Of a DNA stretch of 14,088 bases, positions 13,073-14,088 are shown piece by piece; position 1 is the first letter of the stretch; the number at the start of each line of letters is the position of its first letter. The stretch is from Mycoplasmatota bacterium (GTDB lineage: Bacteria > Bacillota_I > Bacilli_A > RF39 > UBA660): NCBI GenBank assembly GCA_012512795.1, contig JAAZDL010000006.1, positions 1-14,088 of the forward strand. The letters run 5' to 3'. Made by a program: the position numbers and the translations under genes. The notes under the pieces were generated by a model, which saw nothing but the letters and a program-made list of their open reading frames with translations, was not told the origin of the DNA and did no database searches.

Positions 13073-14088
13073 GTATTCCCCATGAAATTTTATGTTTTGC
13101 TTTTTCTTGACAAACTATACATTTATGGTTATTACAATCATCACTTTCAATAATACATCTAGATTTTATACCTTTGATTTCTTTCATTTTTGTTTCACAT
13201 GATTCTTTACCACACCAGTATGATATTAAAAATCCAGGAGTTTCATTAATTATTTTAGTTACTTCTTCAAGAGATGTAACATCAAATGTTCTTTCTTTTG
13301 TATTATTAAATGATTTGTTATAAAGATTCTCTTGAATCGATACTAATAATGTTGAAATATGATCAATGATATTATTAAGATTTATTACTTCTTTTTCATG
13401 TGTATCTCTTCGAACAACAGTAACTGAATCATTCATCAAATCTTTAGAACCTATTTCTATTCTAATAGGAATTCCATTAACTTCAGCCTCTGCAAACTTA
13501 AACCCTGCGCTTTTATTAGAAGTATCAATATATGAAGTAATGGATTTACTTTTTAATAATTCATTTATTTTCTCGCTCATTGCATATATAGCAGGTTCAT
13601 TAGCAATTGGGATTATACAAACTTGTTTTGGTGCTATTTTTGGAGGTAATACAAGTCCTCTATCATCAGAGTGAGCCATTATTAAAGCCCCTATCATACG
13701 AGTTGATGCTCCCCATGAAGTTTGATATACATGTTCATATTCATTTTCTTTATTAATAAATTTAACATCATATGCTTTAGCAAACTTTTGACCAAAATAA
13801 TGACTAGTTGCTGATTGCAAACATATTCCATTTTGCATTAATGCCTCAACTGTAAGAGTATATTCAGCTCCTGCAAATTTTTCCTTTTCAGTTTTTCTAC
13901 CTGTCATAACATGTATAGCTAAGTATTCCTCAAAGAAAGTTTTATAAATATCAAGCATCTTTTGTGTTTCAACTTTAGCTTCTTCAGCTGATGAGTGTGC
14001 TGTATGTCCTTCTTGCCATAAAAATTCACGACTTCTTAAAAAAGGTCTTGTTTCTTTTTCCCATCTTACAACACTACACCACTGGTTA
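13065..14088 (-). CDS. proS: Prolyl-tRNA synthetase, archaeal/eukaryotic type (5' part outside the window)
   Basis: The reading frame runs open to the right edge, well past the Met at 13958. About 340 C-terminal residues are visible, of roughly 470-480 expected. The upstream part reads '...VVRWEKETRPF' and 'LRSREFLWQEGHTAH', which is class II motif 2 of this ProRS type. 'SHYFGQKFAKAYDV' follows, then motif 3 in 'AHSDDRGLVLPPKIAP'. An anticodon-binding domain and the diagnostic C-terminal domain follow, the latter with cysteines in 'WCGKESCETK' and 'CNNHKCIVC' and a terminal tyrosine (ISWGIQY). The insertion-containing bacterial ProRS type lacks this domain. The enzyme charges tRNA-Pro in the cytoplasm. 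The gene is cut by the window, not broken. Confidence 0.96.
   Translation of the reverse strand, partial: NQWCSVVRWEKETRPFLRSREFLWQEGHTAHSSAEEAKVETQKMLDIYKTFFEEYLAIHVMTGRKTEKEKFAGAEYTLTVEALMQNGICLQSATSHYFGQKFAKAYDVKFINKENEYEHVYQTSWGASTRMIGALIMAHSDDRGLVLPPKIAPKQVCIIPIANEPAIYAMSEKINELLKSKSITSYIDTSNKSAGFKFAEAEVNGIPIRIEIGSKDLMNDSVTVVRRDTHEKEVINLNNIIDHISTLLVSIQENLYNKSFNNTKERTFDVTSLEEVTKIINETPGFLISYWCGKESCETKMKEIKGIKSRCIIESDDCNNHKCIVCQEKAKHKISWGIQY

Noticed and set aside
1..14088. Mycoplasma genetic code (UGA = Trp)
   Set aside because: ValS, ProS and the other long proteins encode Trp with TGG throughout and their frames show no internal TGA.
1..14088. Insertion sequences, prophage genes, CRISPR arrays
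   Set aside because: No transposase, integrase or phage-like protein and no spaced direct repeats were seen on either strand.

Overview
The window reads as AT-rich chromosomal DNA from a low-GC Firmicutes/Bacilli-type bacterium. It is probably one of the uncultured, small-genome gut Bacilli related to RF39 or the Acholeplasma side; that placement is inference from protein style and composition, not from a marker tree. Signs are consensus sigma-A promoters, AAAGGA/GGAGG ribosome binding sites, a valine T-box leader, an infC-rpmI-rplT operon with a Bacillus-type leader, and an archaeal/eukaryote-type ProRS. TGG is used for Trp in long intact frames, so the standard bacterial code (11) applies and not the Mycoplasma code. 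All genes but the first lie on the minus strand. No insertion sequence, phage gene, CRISPR array or rRNA is visible.

Layout in minus-strand reading order (right to left): the window opens inside proS, which is cut by the right edge. A gene-poor stretch follows, with a possible short transcript and then a consensus promoter and attenuator-type leader. Next is infC-rpmI-rplT, where IF3 appears to start at an AUA codon and L20 carries a C-terminal SAP/Rho-N-like extension. After a terminator and a new promoter come four tightly packed genes: a stand-alone Smr-domain protein, rsmE, a one-pass membrane protein of unknown function, and mtaB. tRNA-Met(CAT) follows with its own promoter and terminator. 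Then come two exported or membrane-anchored proteins (an InlB-B-repeat protein and a small anchored protein), valS behind its T-box, and a HerA/DUF87-type ATPase with its own promoter. A second surface protein on the plus strand converges on the ATPase gene, and the two share a bidirectional terminator.

Most of the window therefore concerns translation: two aminoacyl-tRNA synthetases, one initiation factor, two ribosomal proteins, an rRNA methyltransferase, a tRNA methylthiotransferase and a tRNA. Inserted among these are surface proteins and an ATPase with no visible partner. The best points for follow-up are the AUA start of infC, the L20 fusion, the unknown membrane protein coupled between rsmE and mtaB, the orphan HerA-like ATPase, the shared extracellular module of the two surface proteins, and terminators folded into the ends of coding regions.
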